42,500 bases of DNA from Chrysomallon squamiferum (taxonomy: Eukaryota; Mollusca; Gastropoda; Neomphalida; Peltospiridae). Under the pieces are notes generated by a model. It was not told the DNA's origin, did not search any database, and worked only from the letters and a program-made list of their open reading frames with translations. The translations under genes were made by a program, and so were the position numbers. The stretch covers positions 4,988,687 to 5,031,186 of the forward strand of contig CM022676.1 of assembly GCA_012295275.1 (NCBI GenBank). Direction: 5' to 3'. Below are positions 42,451 to 42,500 of this stretch, in pieces; the stretch's first letter is position 1; the number at the start of each line of letters is the position of its first letter.

Positions 42451-42500
42451 CTGAAGATAAAAAGTTTTAGAAATAAATTTAGATCATAAAATTATCTGAA

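Noticed and set aside
1-42500. Processed pseudogene or dead gene, because AAA1 and AAA4 are broken
   Set aside because: Introns are intact, all 45 exons keep an open frame in phase, and the tip, AAA2 and AAA3 are well conserved, so a functional divergent gene is more likely.
1-42500. Transposon insertions as the source of the arrays
   Set aside because: I saw no reverse transcriptase, transposase, terminal repeats or target-site duplications, and each array unit matches its own neighbouring exon rather than a shared element.

Overview
The window is eukaryotic DNA, AT-rich and saturated with microsatellites. It appears to lie entirely inside one large, intron-rich gene on the minus strand. 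I could chain 45 consecutive coding exons (about 7,785 coding bases, about 2,595 codons). Both ends are open: 5' exons lie beyond base 42,500 and 3' exons lie before base 1. All introns are GT-AG, and the reading phases agree across every junction, which is the strongest evidence for the model. The host is an animal. The intron style (dense CA/TG, TTTA, GATG and TAG repeats, introns of about 0.1-2 kb) would suit an invertebrate such as a lophotrochozoan, but I cannot name the species.

The product is a divergent dynein heavy chain. From high to low coordinates it reads: disordered/helical region and linker end (42.4-39.5 kb), AAA1 (38.9-35.5 kb), AAA2 (34.9-26.4 kb), AAA3 (25.7-18.5 kb), AAA4 (17.1-13.6 kb), stalk coiled coil, microtubule-binding tip and returning coiled coil (12.8-8.0 kb), AAA5 (7.3-2.6 kb), and the start of AAA6 (2.1-0.16 kb). 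AAA1, the main ATPase of ordinary dyneins, is ruined here: its P-loop lacks the GK pair and the Walker B acids read NN. AAA4 is degenerate too, whereas AAA2 and AAA3 keep good P-loops. Together with the low-complexity inserts, this fits the DNHD1 family (dynein heavy chain domain-containing protein 1), which in mammals is linked to sperm flagella. The family assignment is an inference.

The most unusual feature is in the introns. At 13 exon edges the neighbouring intron carries tandem copies of a segment that spans the splice site: a piece of coding exon, the GT or AG, and some intron. Some arrays form ready-made in-frame microexons (17.9-18.5 kb) or in-frame ladders of alternative donors (39-base units at 14.1-15.2 kb, 72-base units at 20.2-20.45 kb). 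One array (37.9-38.6 kb) preserves an apparent older version of the AAA1 P-loop that the real exon has lost.

The remaining sequence is intron filled with simple repeats. I see no second gene, RNA gene, transposon coding region, promoter or polyadenylation site that I can support.
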